Below, one piece after another: positions 29,474 to 39,227 of a stretch of DNA of 64,000 nucleotides; the stretch's first letter is position 1; the number at the start of each line of letters is the position of its first letter. The stretch is from the NCBI GenBank assembly GCA_004211595.1, contig SEDO01000001.1, forward strand, positions 248,001 through 312,000. Direction: 5' to 3'. The notes under the pieces are model-generated. The model worked only from the letters and a program-made list of their open reading frames with translations. It made no database searches and had not been told where the DNA came from. The position numbers and the translations under genes are program-made. The DNA is from Pedobacter sp. GTDB taxonomy: Bacteria > Bacteroidota > Bacteroidia > Sphingobacteriales > Sphingobacteriaceae.

Positions 29474-32400
29474 ATGAAGAAAATTAACTTCTTGTTTCTA
29501 ATATTGGTAGGCTTCGGCTTTATGCCAAATTATGTAAACGCTCAAAAATCAACGTTTTTTACTTCTTATCCAACCTTAAGTCCAGATGCTCAAACTATTT
29601 ATTTTAGTTATGAAGGCGATATTTGGAAAGTTCCTACCTTAGGTGGGCAAGCCTTAAGGGTAACTGCTATGCCGGGGGATGAAATACTTCCTAGAGTTTC
29701 TCCGGATGGAAAATGGTTGGCTTTTACTAGTAATCAATATGGGAATAATGATGTTTACATAATGTCTATTTTAGGCGGGGAAATAAAACAATTAACTTAT
29801 CACGATGCTACAGACGAGGTAGATTCTTGGAGTTGGGATTCCAAGTCAATTTACTTTACATCCAACAGATACAATTCTGCCTCTAGTTATAAAGTAGCTA
29901 TCGAAGGGGGGACTGCACAAAGATTATTTGACCATTATTTTAATACAACCCATTTAGTTGCAGAAGCACCCAATGGTGAGATATTTTTTAATGATACCTG
30001 GGAAAGCCGAAATTTTATCAATAGAAAGCGATATAAAGGGGCTTATAATCCAGATATTCAGTCATATAATCCAAAGACGAAAGCATATAAACAATATACT
30101 GATTATTTAGGTAAGGATTTTTGGACCAGTATAGATTCTAAAGGCAATATATATTTTGCTTCAGACGAAGGAAATCAGGAATATAACCTATATACTTTTA
30201 CAGGCGATAAAAAAACGGCCTTAACCCAATTTCCTACCTCTATTAAGCGGCCTTTTGTTGCTGCCAATGGTAGTACCGTAGTATTTGAAAAAGATTATGA
30301 ACTATGGACTTATGACGTAGCCTCTAAAAAGACTAACAAAGTGACTATTCAAATTACTCAAAATCCTATTTTAGCGAAAGATAAAGAGTTTGATGTGCGG
30401 GGGGAGATAAGTTATTTTGATGTTTCATTAGATGGTAAAAAAATGGCCTTTGTGTCTAGGGGAGAGCTGTTTGTAAGTGATATTGATGGAAAATTTGTGA
30501 GGAAGATCAGTAATACTGGGGAAAGAATTAAAGAGGTATATTGGTTAAGTGATTCAAAAACATTGTTATATAATCAAACTGTAGATGGTTATCTAAATTT
30601 ATTTACAATAAGTGCTGATGGAAAAGAGGCAGCTCGTCAAATAACTAATACGAAAATGAATAACAGAGCGCTTTCACTTAATAAAAGTAAGAGTGCTGCG
30701 GTTTATTTAGCGGGGAGAGAAGAATTGAAGTATTTGAATCTGAAAACATTTGAAAGTAAGTTAGTTTTAAAGGATGAATTTTGGGGTTTGCCAAATTCCA
30801 GTGTGAGCTTTTCTCCCAATGAAGAATATATCTTATTTACAGCTGTTCGAAACTTTGAAAAGGATATTTTTATTCACCATATTAAAGATCAAAAAACTAT
30901 TAACCTTACTAATACAGGCGTTTCAGAGAATGAGCCTATATGGTCGCCTGATGGAAAATATATTTATTTTTATGGGAATCGAACAAAACCTTCTTTTCCT
31001 ACAGGAGTTAATGATACCAGAATTTATAGAATACCATTAAGTCTTTTTGATGAACCTTTCCGCTCGGATAAATTTGATGCGTTATTTGCGGCAAGTCCTA
31101 CAACAGATAAAGCAGAGGAAGGGAAAAAAACACCTACTTTAGAATCCATAAAAATTGATATAAATAGAATTTTAGAACGCGTAGAACAAATAGGGCCATC
31201 TTTTGGTTCGCAACAATTAGGAGCCGTCGTAGCGAAAGGTGATAAAACATTTGTTTTCTTTCATTCTAATCACGAAGGAACTGGTGCTTTATACAGAACT
31301 ATCTTAGAGAACTTTGAAAACCCTAAAACAGAAAAAGTAACTGATTTTGTACAGGGATTTGTTGAAGCTGGAGGTAAATATTTTTTACTTCAACGTGGTA
31401 CTATAGCTAAGTATAATATCGACATGAATAAAGTTGATAGAGTAGACATTTCCTACAAATTCCACAGAAATTTAAAAGCAGAATTTAACCAAATGTTTGC
31501 GGAAACTTGGGTAGGTATGGAAGAGAATTTTTACGATGAAAATTTCCATGGAATCAATTGGGAAGCTATGAAGAAAAAATATGTGGCCTACCTCCCTTAC
31601 ATAAACAATAGGGCAGATTTGAGAATATTATTAAATGATATGCTAGGGGAACTTAACTCTTCACATTTAGGATTTAATAGTGCTGGGCCAGAAGAAAGAT
31701 TGAGTTTTACCAGTGTGAGCAATGAAACTGGTATTATTTTTCAAAATGAAAAACCATTTCAGATAGACCGTATTGTAGATAAAAGTCGGGCCAGCTTATC
31801 GGATGCTAATTTGAAGAAAGGAGATATTTTAGTTGCGGTAGATGGTCAAAGAGTAAATGATATGATAGATCGAGATTTTTATTTTTCTAAGCCTTCTCTG
31901 GCTAAAGAAATGAAACTGACATTTAAACGTGATGGTAAGGAATTTGATGTTTGGATGAGACCGCAAAGTTCAGGGAGCTTAAGAGCCAATATTTACGATG
32001 AATGGATATATGCCAATAAAACAAAAGTGGAATCTTTAGGTAAAGGTCGCATTGCCTATACTTATATGAAAAATATGGGTGGGGATGAACTTCAACGTTT
32101 TATGTTAGATATGGTTGAGCAAGAACAAAATAAAGATGCTATAATTTTAGATTTACGCTACAATACTGGTGGAAATGTGCACGATGATGTTTTGAAGTTT
32201 TTATCTCAAAGACCTTATTTACAATGGAAATATAGAGGTGGAAAACTATCTCCACAAAGTAATTTTGGGCCTGCTGCAAAACCCATAGTATTACTCATTA
32301 ACGAACAATCTTTAAGTGATGCAGAAATGACAGCTGCTGGTTTCAAAGAGCTGAAACTAGGAAAGATAATCGGGAATGAGACATATCGTTGGATAATTTT

Positions 32401-32599
32401 TACTACAGCAGGCAGTTTAGTGGATGGTTCTTCTTATAGATTACCAGCTTGGGGTTGTTATACTTTGGATGGTAAAGATTTAGAAATTGAAGGTGTTAAA
32501 CCAGATATTTTAGTTAAGAATAGCTTTTTAAATAGGCTAAATAATCAAGACCCTCAATTGGAACGCGCCATCTCAGAAATTTTAAAAGATTTAAAATAG
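29474..32599 (+). CDS. Tricorn-like S41 family peptidase: signal peptide, beta-propeller repeats, PDZ, S41 domain
   Basis: YPTLSPDAQTIYFSYEGDIWKVP..., repeated LSPDGKWLAFTSN-type blades; C-terminal DLRYNTGGNVHDDVLKFL and LINEQSLSDAEMTAAGFKEL. Confidence 0.9.
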   Translation: MKKINFLFLILVGFGFMPNYVNAQKSTFFTSYPTLSPDAQTIYFSYEGDIWKVPTLGGQALRVTAMPGDEILPRVSPDGKWLAFTSNQYGNNDVYIMSILGGEIKQLTYHDATDEVDSWSWDSKSIYFTSNRYNSASSYKVAIEGGTAQRLFDHYFNTTHLVAEAPNGEIFFNDTWESRNFINRKRYKGAYNPDIQSYNPKTKAYKQYTDYLGKDFWTSIDSKGNIYFASDEGNQEYNLYTFTGDKKTALTQFPTSIKRPFVAANGSTVVFEKDYELWTYDVASKKTNKVTIQITQNPILAKDKEFDVRGEISYFDVSLDGKKMAFVSRGELFVSDIDGKFVRKISNTGERIKEVYWLSDSKTLLYNQTVDGYLNLFTISADGKEAARQITNTKMNNRALSLNKSKSAAVYLAGREELKYLNLKTFESKLVLKDEFWGLPNSSVSFSPNEEYILFTAVRNFEKDIFIHHIKDQKTINLTNTGVSENEPIWSPDGKYIYFYGNRTKPSFPTGVNDTRIYRIPLSLFDEPFRSDKFDALFAASPTTDKAEEGKKTPTLESIKIDINRILERVEQIGPSFGSQQLGAVVAKGDKTFVFFHSNHEGTGALYRTILENFENPKTEKVTDFVQGFVEAGGKYFLLQRGTIAKYNIDMNKVDRVDISYKFHRNLKAEFNQMFAETWVGMEENFYDENFHGINWEAMKKKYVAYLPYINNRADLRILLNDMLGELNSSHLGFNSAGPEERLSFTSVSNETGIIFQNEKPFQIDRIVDKSRASLSDANLKKGDILVAVDGQRVNDMIDRDFYFSKPSLAKEMKLTFKRDGKEFDVWMRPQSSGSLRANIYDEWIYANKTKVESLGKGRIAYTYMKNMGGDELQRFMLDMVEQEQNKDAIILDLRYNTGGNVHDDVLKFLSQRPYLQWKYRGGKLSPQSNFGPAAKPIVLLINEQSLSDAEMTAAGFKELKLGKIIGNETYRWIIFTTAGSLVDGSSYRLPAWGCYTLDGKDLEIEGVKPDILVKNSFLNRLNNQDPQLERAISEILKDLK

Positions 32600-32643
32600 A
32601 TTAGCAGGATTTAAACTAAATTTGACGCTTATCTATTATTAAA

Positions 32644-33390
32644 ATGAACCAACTTACCGACAGAGAATTCTGGTTAAACTATTGGGAATCCAAAACAGGA
32701 TTAGCTGTTGAAATCCCGAGTAATTATTTATTTCATGCAGAACTATATGAAATAATTACTCGGGATAAAATAAATACAGCCATAGAGTTGGGAGGTTTCC
32801 CTGGCTATTATGCCGTGTTCTTGAAAAAGTATTTCCAATTAGAAGTGAGTTTGTTAGATTATTTTGTTCATAAACCTATAACGGATGAATTACTTAAAAA
32901 TAATAATCTAAAACCCGATGCAATTCAGATTATAGAAGCAGATTTATTTAAGTATAAAAGTGAAGTTAGCTATGATTTAGTTTTGAGTTGTGGGTTAATA
33001 GAACATTTTGAGGATACTCGAGACATTCTCCAAAGACATCTTAATTTTTTAAAACCAGGGGGCGTACTTTTTATTACTTTACCTAACTTTCATGCTTTAA
33101 ATGGTTGGTTTCAAAAGAAATTTGATTATGCAAATTATGAAAAGCATAATTTGGCCTCCATGGATCCTCAACGTTTAAAAGAAATTTGTGAAAGCTTAGG
33201 GCTAATGGTTAAAAAAGCTCAATACTTTGGTAATTTCAGTATCTGGTTAGAAAATGAAAAGTTAAAACCGCTTTGGGTGCAATACTTTAAAAAAGCGGTA
33301 TGGTTAATCGGTAAAATCTTTACCAAATTAATACCCTTTGAATCCAAACAACTTTCTCCCTATATAATCATTGAAGCTCAAAAAAATTAA
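32644..33390 (+). CDS. SAM-dependent methyltransferase (class I)
   Basis: AIELGGFPGYYAVFLKK, DLVLSCGLIEHFEDTRDILQRHLNFLKPGGVLFITLPNFH. Confidence 0.85.
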   Translation: MNQLTDREFWLNYWESKTGLAVEIPSNYLFHAELYEIITRDKINTAIELGGFPGYYAVFLKKYFQLEVSLLDYFVHKPITDELLKNNNLKPDAIQIIEADLFKYKSEVSYDLVLSCGLIEHFEDTRDILQRHLNFLKPGGVLFITLPNFHALNGWFQKKFDYANYEKHNLASMDPQRLKEICESLGLMVKKAQYFGNFSIWLENEKLKPLWVQYFKKAVWLIGKIFTKLIPFESKQLSPYIIIEAQKN

Positions 33391-35804
33391 AGAGATACTT
33401 TATGAAGCCCAATTTCGGCTATTGTAATTGCTACTGGAGCTTTTAAATTGATTTTAACACTTTTGGTTGTATAAGGCTTATTGAAATGAATAAGTCGTTT
33501 AGCGCCGATGCTTGCGCCCGAGGCAACAGTTTCCCATTTGCCATGTTGTTCTACTTCAATTTTATAACTATCAACTCGCTGGCCTAAAGCAATAAATTCT
33601 TGTAAATTAATAAGGTCGAAAGTAATTTCATGAGGAAAATTTAGTTCTATTTGTGCCGTATTATGTTGGTCTGCACTAGCCCAAAAGGTGTTTTTATCGG
33701 CATCAATTAAGTTATCGGAATTAAAATTCGCACCTCTGATACTATTAATTTTAATCGTAGCTTGTGATGCTAAATTAGTTGAAAATGTCTGACGCAGAAT
33801 TGCTCCAAATTCTTTTAACGATTTTATATCTGCATCCGCCAATAGACCTCTCGTATCTGGTGCCAGCCCTAAATCAAGGGCAGCGCCTCTTCCTACACTT
33901 TTAAGATAAAGGTCAAATAATTGCTGGGGAGACTTTGGCTTTTCTTGGGGATGATAAAACCAGCCTTGCCTAAGAGGTACATCACATTCTGCGGGCATCC
34001 AATAAGCTCCTAAACGAGTTCCTTTTGGACTTTCTGGATAGTATAATTGACCGGGTACTGCTACATTTAATCCGATAGGAGGACGAGGGGTAAAGGTAGC
34101 CCAGCTGGTATCCGCTGCAAAACCTTGTTCATTGCCAACCCAACGTACATCAGGACCAACGTCACTAAAAATGGAGGCATTTGGTTGAAGTTTTTTAGTA
34201 ATGGCCCACGTATTTGACCAATCATAATAGGTGGTATTATCTATGGCTCTTTTCTCAAGAGCTCCACCATAATAACCATCACCACCATTTGCTCCATCAT
34301 GCCAGCTCATAAATAGGTCCCCATAATTGGTATACAATTCTGTAAGTTGTTGTTGATAAATTTTTAAATATTCAGGGCCGCCATAAAGTCTAGAATTTCT
34401 ATCCCAGGGAGAACAATAAACGCCAAATTTCAATCCATGTTTTCGGGTAGCATCGGCAAACTCTTTAACCATATCTCCATTACCATTTCTAAATGGACTT
34501 TGTGATATATTATATGCAGTAGTTTTACTCGGCCATAAAGTAAATCCGTCATGATGTTTGGCCACTAAAATTAATGCTTTTAAACCTCCTTCTTTTGCAG
34601 CTAATACTATTTTTTCGGCATCAAATAATAATGGATTGAAAATTTTTGGATCAGCGTCCCCGAATCCCCACTCTTTGTTTTCAAATGTAGTGGGTGTAAA
34701 ATGCACTAAACCATATAATTCTACATCATGCCATTTTAATTGAGCAGTATTAGGAATAGCACCAAATGGTTGGGGTGCATTTGCTGAAGCTTGTAGATTA
34801 GATTTTTGAACGGTCGTAATATCTTGAGCAAATAGGGAGGATTGGCTAATAATGAAAGCTGTGCCTATAGTAAGACTACTTACGTAAACTACCTTAGTAA
34901 TTTTACGCCACCTACCTTTAATAAATCTTAAAATTCTATCTTTTAGTGTGCCCTTTCTATTTTTTAAGAAGTCTTTAATAATCGCATAACTATTTAAATC
35001 TTCTTTAATTGCTGAAGGAAATTGCGTAACCGGATTAGGGTTGATAACTACATTATAAATGTCATTCAAACCAGAATGCACACCCGATCCATCATGCCCT
35101 ATATTATGAATTAGGGATTTCCCAGGGTTTAAAGTCAAACCATTTTTAAGAAATACCGAGGCGTACCATCGGATTGCCCAGCTATTATTTTTTCCACGTT
35201 TAAACTCTTGCATCTGTTTCCAAAAGTTCATGCTCCCATCAATGGAAAAGGCCTTGATTTTGGAACTATCAAATTGTGCTATAAGCTGATCTATATTAGG
35301 ATTAAAATGCTCCCAAGCTCTAGCCCAAGTAGCCCAACCCCAACTGGTAGCCGCTCTAAAGAAAAAGCTTTCCGGCATAGTTGCTACATTTTTTAAGGGA
35401 TACATATAGGCCCCAATATGCATGACTTGCTGTTCATGTTGATATTTTGAAAGAGCTTCATTAAAGTATCTTAATGTAAAAGGAGAAGAAATCAAATCGT
35501 CTTCAAATACAATAACTTTTCCATATTCTTGATTCAGTTTAGTAACTCCTTCGATAATGGAATTGGCTAAACCTAAATTGCCCTCTCTGGCTATTATCTT
35601 AACTGATTTAAATCCGCTTATATTATTTAGAATCTCCCTTACTTCTTGAACTAAAACTTCATCTGCAGGGCTTTTTGGGCCATCTGAGAATATGAAAAGT
35701 CTACTATCTATAGCCAGTTCATTTTGAGCTAAAAACTTCAAGGTACGCAATGTATGTTGAGGTCTGTTGTAAACAAAAAGTGCTATGGGAGCTAAATTTT
35801 GCAT
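33387..35804 (-). CDS. Fusion ORF: N-terminal glycosyltransferase-like domain, central hydrophobic signal/TM segment, C-terminal GH29-type alpha-L-fucosidase with F5/8-like discoidin domain
   Basis: Residues ~1-290: LFVYNRPQHTLRTLKFLAQNE, VFEDDLISSPFTLRYFNEAL, SWGWATWARAWEHF; ~303-326: TKVVYVSSLTIGTAFIISQSSLFAQ; then WHDVELYGLVHFTPTTFENKEWGFGD, LVAKHHDGFTLWPS, GLKFGVYCSPWDRN (GH29); C-terminal ASQATIKINSIRGANFNSDNLIDADKNTFWASAD. Confidence 0.82.
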   Translation of the reverse strand: MQNLAPIALFVYNRPQHTLRTLKFLAQNELAIDSRLFIFSDGPKSPADEVLVQEVREILNNISGFKSVKIIAREGNLGLANSIIEGVTKLNQEYGKVIVFEDDLISSPFTLRYFNEALSKYQHEQQVMHIGAYMYPLKNVATMPESFFFRAATSWGWATWARAWEHFNPNIDQLIAQFDSSKIKAFSIDGSMNFWKQMQEFKRGKNNSWAIRWYASVFLKNGLTLNPGKSLIHNIGHDGSGVHSGLNDIYNVVINPNPVTQFPSAIKEDLNSYAIIKDFLKNRKGTLKDRILRFIKGRWRKITKVVYVSSLTIGTAFIISQSSLFAQDITTVQKSNLQASANAPQPFGAIPNTAQLKWHDVELYGLVHFTPTTFENKEWGFGDADPKIFNPLLFDAEKIVLAAKEGGLKALILVAKHHDGFTLWPSKTTAYNISQSPFRNGNGDMVKEFADATRKHGLKFGVYCSPWDRNSRLYGGPEYLKIYQQQLTELYTNYGDLFMSWHDGANGGDGYYGGALEKRAIDNTTYYDWSNTWAITKKLQPNASIFSDVGPDVRWVGNEQGFAADTSWATFTPRPPIGLNVAVPGQLYYPESPKGTRLGAYWMPAECDVPLRQGWFYHPQEKPKSPQQLFDLYLKSVGRGAALDLGLAPDTRGLLADADIKSLKEFGAILRQTFSTNLASQATIKINSIRGANFNSDNLIDADKNTFWASADQHNTAQIELNFPHEITFDLINLQEFIALGQRVDSYKIEVEQHGKWETVASGASIGAKRLIHFNKPYTTKSVKINLKAPVAITIAEIGLHKVSL

Positions 35805-35860
35805 AGACGATAATTTGGTTTAATTTTTTAGGTTAAGTTGAAAGTTATATGTAGGGCGTA

Positions 35861-36508
35861 TTAAATATCTAAGCAGTTATTGGATTTGTAAAATACCGAA
35901 GTGGCCTTTTCATAGAATAACCCTGGTGAAATTCCTGAAAAGCTAAGCTCTTTAAAACCATTTTCTTTTAAAAAACTTCTGCCTTCTTGATATTCTGGGC
36001 GCTCTGAATCATCTAAAACAATCACTCCAGATGCTGCCAAAGCTGAAATAGCATATTTACAACAATTTACACGATCTCTTCCATCTACTATTATAATATC
36101 AAATTGGGCCTCCATATTGTTTGCTTTTTTTGAATAATTTCCATTTGGGATAAGTTCTTCATAATAGAGCTCGGCATTATTGGCCTTATTGTCTTTAATT
36201 TTATTAAACCAATTTAAATCATGTTCTACAGAAATAACTTGCTTCACGTACTGGGCATAAAAAAGTGTAGAGTTTCCAGACCCATATTCAAAGATTTGGT
36301 GACTTTTATTTAACCTTGGTTTAATAAAGTCTATAAAGCTATAAGTAACCCAAGGAATTGGTTCATCATTTTTTCCAAGCGCAGCTTTTTTATCAAATGC
36401 ATTCCACCAACCTACACTATTAAAATAACCTTTTTGATTATAGGATAGTAGTGCATAAAGACGTTTTGGCTTAAAAATTAATTTCAGGAAGGCTAGCAGT
36501 TTATTCAA
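35861..36508 (-). CDS. SAM-dependent methyltransferase-like protein
   Basis: IFEYGSGNSTLFYAQYVKQVISVEHDLNWF, FDIIIVDGRDRVNC. Confidence 0.75.
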   Translation of the reverse strand: MNKLLAFLKLIFKPKRLYALLSYNQKGYFNSVGWWNAFDKKAALGKNDEPIPWVTYSFIDFIKPRLNKSHQIFEYGSGNSTLFYAQYVKQVISVEHDLNWFNKIKDNKANNAELYYEELIPNGNYSKKANNMEAQFDIIIVDGRDRVNCCKYAISALAASGVIVLDDSERPEYQEGRSFLKENGFKELSFSGISPGLFYEKATSVFYKSNNCLDI

Positions 36509-37832
36509 TTTTTTTAAATTTTTGAAAAAGTGTGATTAAAAATAAAGATTTAAACATCATAATTCCATGGATTCTAGTCTTTGGAATTAAAATAATAAAG
36601 AAGGCAGAAACAAAATATGCGGCTACTGTACCTATAGAGGCACCTAGTATGCCATATTTAGGAATAAGTAATAAATTTAAAATAATATTTACAATGGCTC
36701 CCGTTCCGGTTCTGATAAAAGTTAATTTAGACCATCCTTCCGCAATCAACATTTGAGAGCTGGCCACCCCTAAAAATAAAAATATACTTCCCCAAACATG
36801 AACTACTAAGGTATTGGCTGCATATTGATAGGCAGGTTTAAATAGAAAATAGATATAAGGTGCAAAGAGACTAATCAAGATAGAGAAACTTAAGCTTAAC
36901 CATACCATGATATCAAAGAGGTTTTGAAGTCTTTTTAAGTATCTCCCAGGGTCATCCCGTTTAGCGTTTAAAATGGCAGGGAATAAAGAGCTAACGATCG
37001 CTACAGGCACAAAATTTAATGCTTCACTAAACATCACGACTGTAGCATACGCCCCTGCTTGAGCGGGCCCATCATCCCCTAATATTTCATTAATCATCAG
37101 GGTATCTAATTTCATATAAACAGAAACCATCAGTCCTGATATAATTAAGGGCCACGAAAAATGTAATAATTTTTTTGCCAAGGCTGAATCATATTTCCAT
37201 AGGCTTAATTTTCTACCCTTTCTTGCATACACTAAGATATAACCTAGGGAAAGCAAAATCACATCTCCTAAAAGCGCAATTATAAAGGCAATCAAGTTAG
37301 CATCCCAAATAAATATGAGGCCCAATTTTATGCCCGCTGAAACGATATTACCAATGATTTGAACTTGGGCTATATATTTCGATTGCACTTCTGATTGGAA
37401 GTAAGAATCTATAATCGTAAATGATTGAAAGACTCCTGTAAAGGACAGAATAAATATGAACAGAAAAGGAATATCATTTAATGGGTGGATTTGCCAAGCC
37501 AAGCAGATTAACGGAACACATAAAATACCTGCCAAAAGTTTCATTTTAAAGGCGGTACCTAAAATATGATCTCTCTTATCAGGAAATTGGTGAAGTTCTT
37601 TAACCACAAATGAATCTAACCCTAACCCTGCTATGGCGGCAAATAAGAAAACATAATTGAAGCTATTGGTAAGAATTCCAAAATTATGTTTAAACAAATG
37701 ATTTGCCACAAATATGGTACTAACCATTTTTATTCCCATACTACCCACTCTTCCTATCATAAGAAGACCGGTGTTTTTTAAGTATTTATTAAAGGCCTCC
37801 TCATTAAAGCCTTTGATAGCAGGGAATTTCAT
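36501..37832 (-). CDS. Polysaccharide/oligosaccharide flippase (Wzx/MATE-like)
   Basis: About 12 TM segments; KLDTLMINEILGDDGPAQAGAYATVVMFSEALNFVPVAIVSSLFPAIL. Confidence 0.88.
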   Translation of the reverse strand: MKFPAIKGFNEEAFNKYLKNTGLLMIGRVGSMGIKMVSTIFVANHLFKHNFGILTNSFNYVFLFAAIAGLGLDSFVVKELHQFPDKRDHILGTAFKMKLLAGILCVPLICLAWQIHPLNDIPFLFIFILSFTGVFQSFTIIDSYFQSEVQSKYIAQVQIIGNIVSAGIKLGLIFIWDANLIAFIIALLGDVILLSLGYILVYARKGRKLSLWKYDSALAKKLLHFSWPLIISGLMVSVYMKLDTLMINEILGDDGPAQAGAYATVVMFSEALNFVPVAIVSSLFPAILNAKRDDPGRYLKRLQNLFDIMVWLSLSFSILISLFAPYIYFLFKPAYQYAANTLVVHVWGSIFLFLGVASSQMLIAEGWSKLTFIRTGTGAIVNIILNLLLIPKYGILGASIGTVAAYFVSAFFIILIPKTRIHGIMMFKSLFLITLFQKFKKIE

Positions 37833-38522
37833 TTAAAAATGATTTAATAATTCATTTAAATTATGGATTTGCCAATTCACATCATGAGGTACAGGAATCA
37901 TTTGTGGATTAAAATAAATAGCCTTTAATCCAAACGACTGTGCTCCTCTTATATCCGCTTCTATACTATCCCCAATCATGATACTTTCAGGTAAAGTAGC
38001 TTCGGCTTTATCTAAAGCATACTTAAAAATATCCGGATGAGGTTTATTAACGCCTACATCTTCTGAAATTATAATATTTTTAAAATACGGATTTAAATCG
38101 GAAACCTGCATTTTAGTTAAAGTAGGCTCTTTAAATCCATTTGAAATAATATGTAGATGATAGGATTTTGATAAATATGTAAGTGTGCTTAGAGTATTTT
38201 CAAATAAATTAGTTTTTGTTGGGCTTAAACGAACGTACTCATCTTCAAATTCATGTGGAATATAATCGGGGTCCATACCTAATTCTAAAAAAGTTTTTCT
38301 AAAACGCTGTTCCCGAAGTTTATTCTTAGTGATTTCACCCCTATGATACTGCGCCCATAGTAAATGGTTATTCTCGGTATAGCGTTCTATAAATTCGAGT
38401 GAAGATTTAACCCCCAGGCTATCTAATTTATATTTTACGTAAAGTTCTAACAAAGTTTCTTGAGCATTTTTATCGAAATCCCAAAGGGTATGATCAAGAT
38501 CAAAAAATATATGTTTTATCAT
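37833..38522 (-). CDS. HAD-family noncanonical pyrimidine nucleotidase, YjjG-like
   Basis: MIKHIFFDLDHTLWDFDKNAQETL, ISEDVGVNKPHPDIFKYAL, IMIGDSIEADIRGAQSFGL. Confidence 0.88.
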   Translation of the reverse strand: MIKHIFFDLDHTLWDFDKNAQETLLELYVKYKLDSLGVKSSLEFIERYTENNHLLWAQYHRGEITKNKLREQRFRKTFLELGMDPDYIPHEFEDEYVRLSPTKTNLFENTLSTLTYLSKSYHLHIISNGFKEPTLTKMQVSDLNPYFKNIIISEDVGVNKPHPDIFKYALDKAEATLPESIMIGDSIEADIRGAQSFGLKAIYFNPQMIPVPHDVNWQIHNLNELLNHF

Positions 38523-38537
38523 GGATAAGAATAAAAT

Positions 38538-39179
38538 TTAGGATTTAGCGCCATAAGCTAAATCGCCTGCATCTCCCAGGCCAGGGACTATATAAGATTT
38601 ACTAGTCATTTCTTGATCTACTGCACCTACCCAAAGTTTGGCTTTTGGTAAATTTGCTTTCACTTGATTTACGCCTTCAACACTTGCAATGGCAGCACAA
38701 ATATGTAATTCTTTTATCTTATAATCTCCAATAAGCTCTTTGGCGCACAAAACCATACTTAAACCCGTGGCTAACATAGGATCGACTAAGATTACTGTTT
38801 TCCCATCGAGGTTGGGAGCAGATATATGTTCCATTTGAATTGTAAATTCACCATTTTTCTTGGTATTTCTATAAGCCGTGATAAAGGCACATTCCGCTTT
38901 ATCAAATACCTCTAAAAACCCTTGTTGGAAAGGCAAACCTGCCCGTAAAATAGTAGCTATTACGGGTTGAGTAGTTAAAACCATACTCTTAGCAAGTCCC
39001 AGTGGAGTTTGGGTTTCAATTTCCGTATATGCCATGGTTTTACTGATTTCATGTGCAAAGAAAACACCTAATCGATGTAGGTTATTTCTAAACCTCATAG
39101 CGTCTTTCTGAATATTGATATCTCGTAATTCAGCTACGAAGGTATTGGCTACAGATGCAGTTTTACTTAAATTAAACAT
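38538..39179 (-). CDS. upp: Uracil phosphoribosyltransferase
   Basis: ILRAGLPFQQGFLEVFDKAE, VILVDPMLATGLSM, PGLGDAGDLAYG. Confidence 0.92.
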   Translation of the reverse strand: MFNLSKTASVANTFVAELRDINIQKDAMRFRNNLHRLGVFFAHEISKTMAYTEIETQTPLGLAKSMVLTTQPVIATILRAGLPFQQGFLEVFDKAECAFITAYRNTKKNGEFTIQMEHISAPNLDGKTVILVDPMLATGLSMVLCAKELIGDYKIKELHICAAIASVEGVNQVKANLPKAKLWVGAVDQEMTSKSYIVPGLGDAGDLAYGAKS

Positions 39180-39227
39180 ATAGTAAAGATATAAAATCTA
39201 AACGTGCATCTAAATAAAGAAATTGTA

